Assembly: GCA_040224245.1 (NCBI GenBank)
Contig: JBEGIR010000087.1
Location: 28,546 to 92,545, forward strand
Length of the DNA stretch: 64,000 bases
Direction: 5' to 3'
Source of the DNA: Puniceicoccaceae bacterium
GTDB taxonomy: Bacteria > Verrucomicrobiota > Verrucomicrobiia > Opitutales > JAFGAQ01
A program made the position numbers and the translations under genes. The notes under the pieces are model-generated. The model saw nothing but the letters and a program-made list of their open reading frames with translations, had not been told where the DNA came from and made no database searches. This document shows positions 6,118-15,144 of this stretch, piece by piece (the stretch's first letter is position 1; every line of letters starts with the position of its first letter).

Positions 6118-8928
6118 TCAGCGTCCCTCTTTGCGGTCTGGCGACAGCAGGCGAAAGTAGATCGTAGCGCGAAAGTGCTGTCCTCCGCGATGGGACCAGC
6201 TGGGTTGACCCTCGGGTCCATGGCGAGTTGCGGGCTTGAACTTGGTGCCAATCGGGGGAAAGGCGTGTAGAAAGGAGAGATCGCCCGGAGGGAAGGTGAC
6301 GGTGGTGTGGGCGGGTTCGGCGGCCTCTGCTGGCGTGAACAGGCGCAGATTGACAGCGGGTGTTGGGATCAGGATCTCCAGGTCGATGCGCGCATCGCTG
6401 AGCCGGGCCAGTGCCACATCATCGTGAAAGCCCTTGAATTCGGGGTAGTCCCAGGAGAGTCCAGTGATCGTGTCGTTGTAAGCCTTGTCCCACAACCCGA
6501 ACTCCACGCCTTTGCGCCGGTTTTTCCAGACACGATAGGGACCCTTGCCCAGCCACTGGATTCCCGTTACTTCGCTCTCGTCATAGTCAAAGCTCACACC
6601 AATCGCATCGTAGAACTCCTGATTGTGGAGCCGGAAGTCGTAGTGCAACGCAAGATATCCGGCATCATCGAGTGTCCACTGCAACTGGCGCAGGATAGCG
6701 TTGTCTGATGCAAAACGCACCCCACCCGGAACGGACTCTGCCGTCAGGTTGCCAACCGGAAATCCAATGGGTTGAACGCCGTTGGTGAGCGGACTGTTTA
6801 CCCCATTTCGGCTGAATTGCACCAGTCGACCCGATTCCCGGTCGATCTGCACCTCAACTCCGCGATTTTCCATTACAATGACCTCCGCATGCTCGCTCAC
6901 TTGAGTGTATGCAAACTGACGTTCCGGCATCATCCGGGTGACTACCTCCGATGGCAAAGTGATGGACCACGTCCAGGTGTAGATTTCGTGCCCATTGGCG
7001 TCGTGCGCGCTGAGCGAAAGCACATCGGCACTGCGGTACCAGTGGTCTGGCATATCGAGGAACAGGCGACCCTTGTGCCAGGGGGCCACCGATGGGGATT
7101 TGACTTGCCCCTGTGCGATGGTTTCCATCTGCAATTCGGCAATGGAATTCCCACTCAGGCGCTGCAGTTCCCACCGAAAGGACACCGTGTTGAGATCGGT
7201 GAAATCATAGCGATTCTCCACATCCAGCCAACCGTCAAAATGCTCCGTAAGTGTGTCGAGTTCGCTTTGCCGCACATAAACCGGTGACCAGATTTCCTTG
7301 ATTGTGAAAAAGCTTGCCTCGCGTTCGCGATAGGGACCCACGATGCCATCCGGAGCGCGGTTGCCCGCCACATCAATGGCTCCACCCAGATCCTCCCGCA
7401 CGATGCCTTCGTCTGCAAAAGCCCAGAGAAATCCTCCCGCCCCCAGCGGATGGGCAAGCATGCGTTGCCACCAATCATTCAGTCCCGCGCCGTGACCACC
7501 GTCGTAGAGTCCGTGCAAAAATTCGGTCGGGAGGATGAGGTCCTGTCCGTTGAAGAACCATTCCACTCCCGAATTGTAATCCTCATAGTGGCTGGTGTTG
7601 ATGCCGTTGAACAGTGACCAGGGGTGAATGACCACGCGCTGCTGCGGGTCGTGCTTTGCGAACTCTGCATCCAGCTCCGTATTCCAGCCGCCTTCGTTTC
7701 CGTTGGCCCAGAGAATGATGCTCGGGTGATTGACATCGCGCCGCACGGTTTCGCGCACGAGTTGTTTCCCGACTTCGGTATCGTAGGCCTTTTGCCAGCC
7801 TCCAAGTTCGTCGATCACATAGAGTCCCAGTTCGTCACAGGCATCAAGGAAGTGGGAGTCGGGTGGATAGTGACTCATGCGCACCGCGTTGAGGTTCATT
7901 TCCTTCATCAGCTTCACGTCCGCGATGCTGAGTGCGGCATGGGTGGCTCTTCCCGAATCTGGCCAGAAACTGTGCCGGTTCACGCCCTTGAGCACGATGC
8001 GCTGGCCGTTGACAAAAATGCCTACCCCCGGTTTCACCTCAACCGTGCGAAAGCCGATGCGCTCACGCACCCGGTGCACCAGCGCATTTCCCTGCTGGAG
8101 TTCCAGCACCAGTTCGTAGCGATGCGGGGTTTCGGCGGTCCAGGATTTCACGTCAGGAATCGTGCCGCTCAGGTGCAATGCAGTCTGACCTGGGGCCACG
8201 TCAACGGCAGAAAGGTTACCCAAAACGTTGCCACCAAGCTCCTGTATCGTTGCGTTCACCACGCTCTCCGATGTGACACCCTGCAGTTCCACCTGCACCG
8301 CAATCGAACCGTCGTGCCGTGCATCCACCGCAACGTGATCGATGTGAGCGGAGGGTCGACTCTCGAGCCAGACGGGTCGGTAGATGCCGCCAAAGAGCCA
8401 GTAGTCCGCCTCGCGCTCGGCTTCGTTGACGGAGACATTGGAGGAGAATTTCTGCACCTCGACACGCAGTTCATTGCGCCCTCCGATGTTCAGGAATGGT
8501 GTCACATCGTAGGAAAACTCATAAAACCCACCCTGATGGGTCGGACCGACCTGCTCCCCATTGAGAAAGACGGTCGCATCGGTCATCACCGCACCAAACA
8601 CGAGTTGGATCTGGCGCCCATGGAAGGAGTCCGGAACCGTGAATGCATGGCGGTAAACCGCCTCGCTGTCATCGGTGGCATCCTCTCCCCAGTCCCGCCA
8701 GTAGTGATAGGAACCAAAGCCCTGCATTTCCCAGTTGGAGGGCACCGGGATGCGCGACCACTGCTGCGCGTTGCGTCCTCCGCTGACCCAGAAGTCCCAC
8801 TCGACAGTATCATCACTGCCCGTGCCCGAAAGCATCAGGATCTCGGTCTCAGGGGACGACGAGGGTTTGGCCTGCAGGGTCGGCAGGGGAAAAATCAGAC
8901 ACAAGGTGAGGGTCAGCAGATGTTTCAT
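6118..8928 (-). CDS. Glycoside hydrolase family 2, beta-galactosidase-like, secreted
   Basis: A 936-residue enzyme with a signal peptide (about 1-20). The GH2 jelly-roll sugar-binding domain includes EWDFWVSGGRN and SNWEMQGFGSYHYW. An immunoglobulin-like domain and the TIM barrel follow, and a C-terminal domain resembles the beta-galactosidase small chain (about 690-930). The predicted acid/base is Glu412 in WANGNEGGWN and the predicted nucleophile is Glu469 in LPTEFLHGL. The GVNRHSFWP-type substrate motif is present. It probably removes terminal beta-galactosyl or related residues from imported oligosaccharides in the periplasm. It is the last gene of the locus, 101 bp after the MFS gene. 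GH2 also includes glucuronidases and mannosidases, so the exact sugar is unproven. Confidence 0.88.
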   Translation of the reverse strand: MKHLLTLTLCLIFPLPTLQAKPSSSPETEILMLSGTGSDDTVEWDFWVSGGRNAQQWSRIPVPSNWEMQGFGSYHYWRDWGEDATDDSEAVYRHAFTVPDSFHGRQIQLVFGAVMTDATVFLNGEQVGPTHQGGFYEFSYDVTPFLNIGGRNELRVEVQKFSSNVSVNEAEREADYWLFGGIYRPVWLESRPSAHIDHVAVDARHDGSIAVQVELQGVTSESVVNATIQELGGNVLGNLSAVDVAPGQTALHLSGTIPDVKSWTAETPHRYELVLELQQGNALVHRVRERIGFRTVEVKPGVGIFVNGQRIVLKGVNRHSFWPDSGRATHAALSIADVKLMKEMNLNAVRMSHYPPDSHFLDACDELGLYVIDELGGWQKAYDTEVGKQLVRETVRRDVNHPSIILWANGNEGGWNTELDAEFAKHDPQQRVVIHPWSLFNGINTSHYEDYNSGVEWFFNGQDLILPTEFLHGLYDGGHGAGLNDWWQRMLAHPLGAGGFLWAFADEGIVREDLGGAIDVAGNRAPDGIVGPYREREASFFTIKEIWSPVYVRQSELDTLTEHFDGWLDVENRYDFTDLNTVSFRWELQRLSGNSIAELQMETIAQGQVKSPSVAPWHKGRLFLDMPDHWYRSADVLSLSAHDANGHEIYTWTWSITLPSEVVTRMMPERQFAYTQVSEHAEVIVMENRGVEVQIDRESGRLVQFSRNGVNSPLTNGVQPIGFPVGNLTAESVPGGVRFASDNAILRQLQWTLDDAGYLALHYDFRLHNQEFYDAIGVSFDYDESEVTGIQWLGKGPYRVWKNRRKGVEFGLWDKAYNDTITGLSWDYPEFKGFHDDVALARLSDARIDLEILIPTPAVNLRLFTPAEAAEPAHTTVTFPPGDLSFLHAFPPIGTKFKPATRHGPEGQPSWSHRGGQHFRATIYFRLLSPDRKEGR

Positions 8929-9029
8929 GATGGGGTGTGAGTTGGGTTGATTTGGGTGGATGCGAACATCCGTAGGGTGGTAAAGGCTTACATCAGGTTG
9001 AGCAGAAAGGCGAACCTGTTCTCAGTCGG

Positions 9030-10244
9030 TCAGGGCGAGCGTTCAGGGAATGAAGTTGGAGATGACGAACCCCGGAAACCAAACTGCATGAGCAACAGGA
9101 CAAGCATCAGCACGGCAATCGATCCTGCAACCACACTTCCAAATCCAGCCAATTCGCCTTCGTTCACCGAGATCAACAGCCCACCAATCGCAGCTGCGCT
9201 CGAAGCTCCCACATGCATGAGTGCGGTATTGACGCTCTGAAAACCGCCCAATAGTTCGGGATGAATGTATTCCATGATGAAGCGGTTCATCGGAATCATG
9301 CGCACGATCAACAGGGCATTGCCCAGTGCAAACACAGCAACCACTGCCGCACGCGGCATTGAAGTTGTGAGTGCCAATACCAGCAGCGGAAGCACACCCA
9401 GCAGTCCGAGAACCGTGAATCCGAATCGCCCGTCGCCACGCTCTGCCAGTTTGCCGGCCAACAGGGATGCAACAAAAGCCACCAACCCAGCCACCAGGTA
9501 GACCCCACTCAGTTCGTTCTCGGGTACACCAAAGCGATAGACCAGCAACAGCGGTAGGAAGGGAACAACCAAACTGCCCGCCAGCATGGTGAGCAGGGTG
9601 CATAGCATCGCCTTGAAATGATGACGTTCGCGCGTGATGCGCAGCATTTGCGAACCGAAGGGTTGTTTTGAAAGGGCTTGTTGTCCGCCAGGTGTCAGTC
9701 GCAGCAATGGGATGAGCACCAGGAGCGCCAAAACACTGTTGAGCAGGAATGGGGCCTTCCAGCCCAACTTCGCCATCAGGAACAGTCCAGCGGGGATGCC
9801 CACGATCTGGCACACCGAGGTCGCGCTCAGCACGATGCCGATCACACGTCCCCTACGGTTCGAAGGGAAGGTTTGAGTGACCACAGACATGACCAGTGAG
9901 CCGATCAACCCCGCAACTCCACCCGCCAGAAATCGCAGCAACCCCAATAGCCGGAAGTCATCCACCAGCCCATGAAGTGCACTGATCCCAAGAAAACAGA
10001 TCAAAGCAGCCTGAAGGGACCGCATGCGGTCGATCCGGTCGAGCCAACCCGCCGTCGTAAAGGCGATCACGATCGCTCCAATCGAGTAGATCGAAATCAG
10101 GCCCGCAAACTGCCCGGTCCGAATCGAAAAGGTTTCCATCAGGATCGGACCCATCGGCATGACCACCAGATAGTCGGACAGGATGATGAACTGCAGGCTC
10201 GCCAGCAGCAGCACGAGCCATTGTCTCTCGGAAAAGCGTTTCAT
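9030..10244 (-). CDS. Major facilitator superfamily transporter (DHA1-like)
   Basis: A membrane carrier of 404 residues with about 12 hydrophobic helices. The first starts at MKRFSERQWLVLLLASLQF. The loop 2-3 motif is represented by GWLDRIDRMRSLQ, and FPSNRRGRVIGIVLS lies in the central part. The frame is open to 10367, but the residues upstream are charged and unlike a carrier, so the ATG at 10244 is chosen. It lies between the response-regulator gene and a GH2 gene in a run of minus-strand genes, so a role in sugar or glycoside transport is plausible. DHA1 carriers are often exporters and the substrate is unknown. Confidence 0.85.
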   Translation of the reverse strand: MKRFSERQWLVLLLASLQFIILSDYLVVMPMGPILMETFSIRTGQFAGLISIYSIGAIVIAFTTAGWLDRIDRMRSLQAALICFLGISALHGLVDDFRLLGLLRFLAGGVAGLIGSLVMSVVTQTFPSNRRGRVIGIVLSATSVCQIVGIPAGLFLMAKLGWKAPFLLNSVLALLVLIPLLRLTPGGQQALSKQPFGSQMLRITRERHHFKAMLCTLLTMLAGSLVVPFLPLLLVYRFGVPENELSGVYLVAGLVAFVASLLAGKLAERGDGRFGFTVLGLLGVLPLLVLALTTSMPRAAVVAVFALGNALLIVRMIPMNRFIMEYIHPELLGGFQSVNTALMHVGASSAAAIGGLLISVNEGELAGFGSVVAGSIAVLMLVLLLMQFGFRGSSSPTSFPERSP

Positions 10245-10444
10245 GGGGAAGTGAACTGCAAGGAGGGAACGGCTGAGCCTTCGAACAAAACCCAACCCCA
10301 CGGTCTCAAGAGAAGCACATGCCTCCCGACGTCCTCCCCGTAGCAGTGGCCATGCTTGCCACTCCATCGATGTCAGTTCGAACGGTTTCTGTTCGATGCG
10401 TCAGATTCCTTCGTTTTGCAGCGTATGCGATCAGGTGTCCGCAC

Positions 10445-11125
10445 TCAGTCCAGATGCACGATGCCGTGGCGGATGGCGGCGACGGCAGCTTCGGTGCGGT
10501 CGCTGACGTTCAGCTTCGCAAAGAGGGTCTTGAGGTGGGACTTTACGGTCTGTTCCGAGATGAAGAGACTCGTAGCGATTTCCTTGTTGCTGCGGCCTTT
10601 GATCAAGGACTCCAGCACCTCGCGCTCACGCTCAGTCAACTGCTCCCGCTGCAGGCGCTCGGCCAATCGCTTTTCCACCTGTTCGGAGAGTGTTTTGTCA
10701 CCCTCGTGTACGCGATGGATGGTATAAGCAATGTCCTCAACGGAAGTGTCTTTGAGCAGGTAGGACTTTGCACCCGACTGGATCGCGAGGTGGATGTCCT
10801 CGTCCCAATCGTAGGTCGAAAGGATAATGATGCGCGCATCAGGGGATTTTTTGAGAATGGCGAGTGTGGCCTCGACCCCACCCAGACCCGGCATGCGCAG
10901 GTCCATCAAAACGACATCGGGCTGCACATCTTCGAAGACCTCGATCGCTTCCTCCCCGTCACTGGCCTCTGCCACGACTTCCATGCCCGGCTGACCGTTG
11001 ATCAGGGCAGTCAACCCCATGCGCATCGACGGATGGTCATCCACGACCAGCACGCGAATCAGGGTTTCTGGGGTTGCACGGGTCACCACGGGTTTTGTGA
11101 AGCTTGGGACGGAATCCTTTTTCAT
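10445..11125 (-). CDS. NarL/FixJ-type response regulator (REC + LuxR helix-turn-helix)
   Basis: A 226-residue two-component regulator. The receiver domain (about 23-145) has the acidic pair VVDDH (Asp29-Asp30), the phosphoacceptor Asp75 in VLMDLRMPG, and Lys in SYLLKDTS. The C-terminal LuxR-type DNA-binding domain (about 160-226) includes LTEREREVLESL and SNKEIATSLFISEQTVKSHL. An N-terminal extension of about 22 residues precedes the receiver. The partner kinase gene lies immediately upstream with a 161-bp gap. The pair probably switches the surrounding polysaccharide locus on in response to a sugar signal, which is inferred from context. Confidence 0.93.
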   Translation of the reverse strand: MKKDSVPSFTKPVVTRATPETLIRVLVVDDHPSMRMGLTALINGQPGMEVVAEASDGEEAIEVFEDVQPDVVLMDLRMPGLGGVEATLAILKKSPDARIIILSTYDWDEDIHLAIQSGAKSYLLKDTSVEDIAYTIHRVHEGDKTLSEQVEKRLAERLQREQLTEREREVLESLIKGRSNKEIATSLFISEQTVKSHLKTLFAKLNVSDRTEAAVAAIRHGIVHLD

Positions 11126-11212
11126 TTTTCAATCAATTGCAAGCACGCCCGCACCGGTGAGGATTGAAGTTGGCGCAAGGTACATTCTATCACGAAGCGG
11201 TGCATTCGGCTC

Positions 11213-11233
11213 TCACCCGTTCGGGTGATTTTT
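11213..11233 (+). other. Stem-loop with T-tract between kinase and response-regulator genes
   Basis: TCACCC-GTTC-GGGTGA followed by TTTTT on the plus strand. Both flanking genes are on the minus strand, where the hairpin is not followed by T residues. It could be a weak plus-strand terminator blocking antisense transcription or a structure in the kinase-regulator mRNA. Confidence 0.35.
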
Positions 11234-11286
11234 GTGCTTCAGAACGGGAAGGTTTCGCAAGCCAAACTCCTGTAGGGGAATGGCAA

Positions 11287-13494
11287 CTACACCTGTACCG
11301 TAACGCAAATGGTGGTACCGGAACCGGGCGAACTTTGCATGTCGACACTGCCTCCGAGCAGATGGACCCGTTCGCGAATGCCCACAAGGCCGAAGCTGCC
11401 GCTCTGTGGGCGAGTCTGCTTCGCAGCCTCAAATCCGATGCCATCATCGCGAATGTAAAGGCGCACTCGTCGGGGTTCGTAGGCAAGCGTGAGTTCGATA
11501 CGGGAGGGCTGCGCGTGCTTGATCGCGTTGGTGATGCCCTCCTGTCCGATCCTCAACAGATTGTTCTCCACCATGGGCGAGAGACGGCGACGGTTTCCTT
11601 CTGCTCGGACCTCCGCAATGACCTCAAGACCCTTGGTGAGCTGATCCAGAATGCGGCTGAGTGCATCCACCAAATCACCCTTTTCGAGCACGTGTGATCG
11701 CATATTCCAGATCGAGTTGCGTGCTTCGGCCAAGGCCTCACGTGTGAGGCGATGTGCGGTCCCCAAGTGATTGCGCACCTCACTGCTCAACTCATCTGCA
11801 TGCGTGCGCGCAAGTTCAAGCTGCATCGAAATCGAACCCAGTCCCTGAGAGAGCGTATCGTGAATTTCCCGTGCGACGCGGTTGCGCTCATTGAGAATGG
11901 CGGAAAATTCCGCTTCGGCCATCGCGCGCTGGTGTTCCTGATCCCGCATGTGCTGTCGCGAAATCCAGACAATTGCAGCGATCATGACCAGTGCCGCAAC
12001 CAGAAATGCCGAGAGCATCCAGGCGATGCGTTCGGCATTCCACCAGGGGGGAGGTTCAAGCACACTCACGTCAGTTGGGGAACGCAGTAGAATCTGAAAG
12101 GAACTCGGAATCCACAACCCGCCCAGCGGGCCGGGTTCGTCGGCGAGCACAGCACAAACACCCACCACCCGCACAATGCTGTCGGGCAACCATTCATCGG
12201 TCGGGGCACTCTCACCCGGGTGATACCAGTGCGCGCGAATCACCTGCCCCTGCCAATCCAGCGACAACTCCCATCCCCCCGGAACTGGCCGCACCTCCAC
12301 GAGTCGCGCATCCAGCTGGACAAGATTGGCGTCATTGCGCAAGGCATCTGAAACATTGTAAATGACCAGCGGAGCCGGTGAAGACTGCGTCGTGCGCTTG
12401 CGAAAGACCGCATCCTCCAGAACCGGACTGTATTCCCCTGGGACCGGAAATCCCAGCACATCCACGACATCTCCGGGCTGCAGCTCTTCGATTTGCAAAC
12501 TTTCCACACGCAGGCAATGCTCTCCATCTCGCACCCAAAGTCCCACGCCCGGACGATAGTGCACCACCACACCCTGCAGGTGTACGCGCCGACCCTGACT
12601 GTCATTCTCGGGACCAAAGCGCAACAAGTTCCCAATGCGTTCGGGTTCCCGCTCAAACAAGTTCTCAACTGGCGCTTCCAAAATCGTAATGTGCGCACCT
12701 TCGGGCACCTGGATAAAGGGTTTTACATACTGGCGATTGCGGTTGTGCAGGTTGAAACAAAGCCCGCGAAGGCACACGCGCGCATCCACGTACTGCTCGG
12801 GATCGAGCGGACCGTCGACCTCCACCATCACGCGTGCGAGTCCGGATGCCAGTTTGAGTTTGACCTTGTTGGAAAGGGTTGGATCTGCAGACGTCGGAAC
12901 CGTATAGCGAGTGCCCGGAGGAGGTGGGGGCGCATCCGTCAATGCCTTGGGCTGCACGCTGCGCACGATGCCACTGAACTCCACCCACTGCGCATCCAGC
13001 TGACCCGCATGCAATTCCTCAAGCGAGACTTTGCGGGGTTCGGGGATCGCACGGGTTCCACATTTTTCCACCCGCTGTGCCAGCACGATTGGCGCAAATC
13101 CTCCCGGATGCGACACCCCCTCAATGCGCAACAGATCGCCACGCCCAATGTCCGTCAACTGCTCCGCTGGTGCCTGAATGTAAATGCCTTCGCTTTCATC
13201 CTGCAGGATAAACGCAATGCCCTGGGGATCCGCACTGCCCATGTAAACTCCCAGCAGCTCGACCGGCAGTGCCTGGCTCGCTGCGGCTTCACTCAATGCC
13301 CGCACCTGCGCCGCCGTCGTGAGTGGAGTTGCGGACTGTGAAGCCAATTCCTCCGAACTCGAGGCGGTCATCGCAAACAGAAACAGTAAGCAGACAAAAA
13401 TGTGATGAATGTTGGTGAAGATGTGCAGGGATTGGGGTTGTTTCGGTAGGCCCAGCTTAGCGATTTTACACCGCAGGACAAGCGTCGAGAGCAT
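11287..13494 (-). CDS. Membrane sensor histidine kinase (NarX/DegS-type HisKA_3) with OB-fold-like periplasmic repeats
   Basis: A 735-residue sensor with a signal/anchor near residues 28-45 and a long periplasmic part (about 46-485). A membrane helix follows at about 490-513, then a short coiled coil and a HisKA_3 dimerisation domain with His545 in VAREIHDTLSQGLG. The HATPase domain contains NAIKHAQPSRI, DDGIGF and GLVGIRERV. The periplasmic part repeats short beta-rich modules of the type GDLLRIEGV..., RVHLQGVVV... and GDVVDVLGFPV, resembling OB-fold domains found in sensors of this phylum. It presumably controls the NarL-type regulator encoded next. The ligand is unknown, and a carbohydrate is a reasonable guess from the locus. 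Confidence 0.88.
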   Translation of the reverse strand: MLSTLVLRCKIAKLGLPKQPQSLHIFTNIHHIFVCLLFLFAMTASSSEELASQSATPLTTAAQVRALSEAAASQALPVELLGVYMGSADPQGIAFILQDESEGIYIQAPAEQLTDIGRGDLLRIEGVSHPGGFAPIVLAQRVEKCGTRAIPEPRKVSLEELHAGQLDAQWVEFSGIVRSVQPKALTDAPPPPPGTRYTVPTSADPTLSNKVKLKLASGLARVMVEVDGPLDPEQYVDARVCLRGLCFNLHNRNRQYVKPFIQVPEGAHITILEAPVENLFEREPERIGNLLRFGPENDSQGRRVHLQGVVVHYRPGVGLWVRDGEHCLRVESLQIEELQPGDVVDVLGFPVPGEYSPVLEDAVFRKRTTQSSPAPLVIYNVSDALRNDANLVQLDARLVEVRPVPGGWELSLDWQGQVIRAHWYHPGESAPTDEWLPDSIVRVVGVCAVLADEPGPLGGLWIPSSFQILLRSPTDVSVLEPPPWWNAERIAWMLSAFLVAALVMIAAIVWISRQHMRDQEHQRAMAEAEFSAILNERNRVAREIHDTLSQGLGSISMQLELARTHADELSSEVRNHLGTAHRLTREALAEARNSIWNMRSHVLEKGDLVDALSRILDQLTKGLEVIAEVRAEGNRRRLSPMVENNLLRIGQEGITNAIKHAQPSRIELTLAYEPRRVRLYIRDDGIGFEAAKQTRPQSGSFGLVGIRERVHLLGGSVDMQSSPGSGTTICVTVQV

Positions 13495-13540
13495 GAGATC
13501 CAGTTATAGGGGGTTCATGGAATATGAAAGAATGTAGCAC

Positions 13541-15079
13541 CTACCAAAAGATCAGAAGAAAGACTCCAACAGCGAGGATGACGGTGCCGCCCAACACCTT
13601 GACATAGGGTTCCGACTGCAGGTCCAGTTCCTCCCGCACGGGCAGGGACCGGGGTTTGTCAAGAGGGCGGATCAGGGTAATCAGTGCCATGATCGCAACA
13701 AGGATGAAAAAGGTGATGCAAACATGAATGAGGAAGTGAATCCCCGGTGTGGCAACCTGAAAAATCCCATAGAAAATGGGACCGGCTATCAGTGCAAACA
13801 CGCCAGCCGAAGCGGGCGTCCTTTTCACGATCATTCCAAACAGAAACGCAGCCACTACCCCGGGCCAGATGTAGCCCTGAAACTGCTGAATGAACTGGAA
13901 GACCCCACCAAACTTTGGATCTGCGAGCATGGGTGCGAGCAGACAAGCGATACAGACAAACACGATGACGGAGATGCGTCCCAGCCATACCATCTGTGCA
14001 TGGCCCGCGCTGCGGTGAAAGAGGCGTTGCACCACGTCGAGGCTGAAAATCGTCGATGCAGAGTTGAGCATGGAAGCAAGGGAACTGGTGATCGCCCCCG
14101 CCAGTGCCGCAAGCAGGAATCCCCTCATCCCGGCGGGTAGCAAATTGGAAATCAGTATTGGATAGGCTTTATCGGGGGTTTCTGCGAGGGATCCCGGATA
14201 AAGCTGAAAAGCCATGATGCCAGGCATGACGATGGCGAAGGGCACCAGCAACCACAGCCCACCGGCAAAAATCATTCCCAGTTGTCCGTCCCGAAGCGTC
14301 CTTGCTGCCAAATTCCGCTGCACGATGAACTGATTCAGTCCACAGTAATACAGCAGTACGATCCACATACCGGAGAGCACGCCGGTCCACGGTAGATTTG
14401 GGTCATTTGCAGGAAGGACCATATGCAGTTTGTTTGCATTGGCTTGAGTAAACCCGCTCCAACCGCCGCACGCGGCGAGTCCGAGGAAGAAGACCACCAG
14501 GCCTCCGGCCAACAGTGCAATCCCCTGAATGAGGTCGGCCCAGGCAACGGCCTTCAGCCCACCCCATGCGGTGTAGAGTGCTGCCGCCGCACCAATGAGC
14601 CATACCGCGATTTTCAGATCCATCCCGAAGATCGTGTGCAAGGTCAATCCGCCCGAAAACAAGACGGCCGTCAGCAGTACAACCACGTAGATGATGACAG
14701 TGAGAATTGCAAAAATCGACCGTGCCAGAACATTGTAGCGGTATTCGAGATACTCCGGCATCGTGTAGATACCAGCCTTCAGAAACCGGGGCAATAAGGT
14801 GAAGGCAATGATCACAATGCCAATCGATCCCATCAGCTGCCACCAGCTCACGGCCAATCCGACAGAGCCAGCACCCTGACCTGCCATACCGACAAATTGT
14901 TCCGTGGAAATGTTTGCGGCTACAATGGAAACCCCAATCAACCACCAGGGAAGACCTCTGCCGGCCAGAAAGTAGTCTTCTTCGCCCGATGCGCTTCCAC
15001 GGCTCTTGAACAGGCTAATACCAATGACCACGGCAAAAAAAAGCAGAAACAGGCTCCAGTCCAGAAACGACAATACCAT
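13541..15079 (-). CDS. Sodium:solute symporter (SSS/SGLT family)
   Basis: A 512-residue inner-membrane carrier with about 13-14 helices. It has family motifs such as GRGLPWWLIGVSIVAANIS near the N-terminus, GIYTMPEYLEYRYN, TAWGGLKAVAWADLIQG and the central GLNQFIVQRNLAAR, which is typical of SGLT-like sugar symporters. It lies 65 bp after a GH2 gene in the same direction. Its probable job is sodium-coupled uptake of the monosaccharide released by the neighbouring glycosidases. The leader before its ATG has no G for more than 30 nt and no Shine-Dalgarno sequence. Confidence 0.9.
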   Translation of the reverse strand: MVLSFLDWSLFLLFFAVVIGISLFKSRGSASGEEDYFLAGRGLPWWLIGVSIVAANISTEQFVGMAGQGAGSVGLAVSWWQLMGSIGIVIIAFTLLPRFLKAGIYTMPEYLEYRYNVLARSIFAILTVIIYVVVLLTAVLFSGGLTLHTIFGMDLKIAVWLIGAAAALYTAWGGLKAVAWADLIQGIALLAGGLVVFFLGLAACGGWSGFTQANANKLHMVLPANDPNLPWTGVLSGMWIVLLYYCGLNQFIVQRNLAARTLRDGQLGMIFAGGLWLLVPFAIVMPGIMAFQLYPGSLAETPDKAYPILISNLLPAGMRGFLLAALAGAITSSLASMLNSASTIFSLDVVQRLFHRSAGHAQMVWLGRISVIVFVCIACLLAPMLADPKFGGVFQFIQQFQGYIWPGVVAAFLFGMIVKRTPASAGVFALIAGPIFYGIFQVATPGIHFLIHVCITFFILVAIMALITLIRPLDKPRSLPVREELDLQSEPYVKVLGGTVILAVGVFLLIFW

Positions 15080-15144
15080 GGGATTTTAGGGTTAGGGTTG
15101 ATGATGTGTTTGGAGTATCAGGGGGTAACTGAGCGAAGGAACCA

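Noticed and set aside
9030..10367. Longer MFS start at 10367
   Set aside because: The extra 41 residues are arginine-rich and unlike a carrier, while the ATG at 10244 begins the first transmembrane segment.
15080..15100. TTAGGGTTAGGG telomere-like repeat
   Set aside because: There are only two units, on the strand opposite to the coding leader. It fits the general C/A-rich leaders, not a telomere or repeat array.
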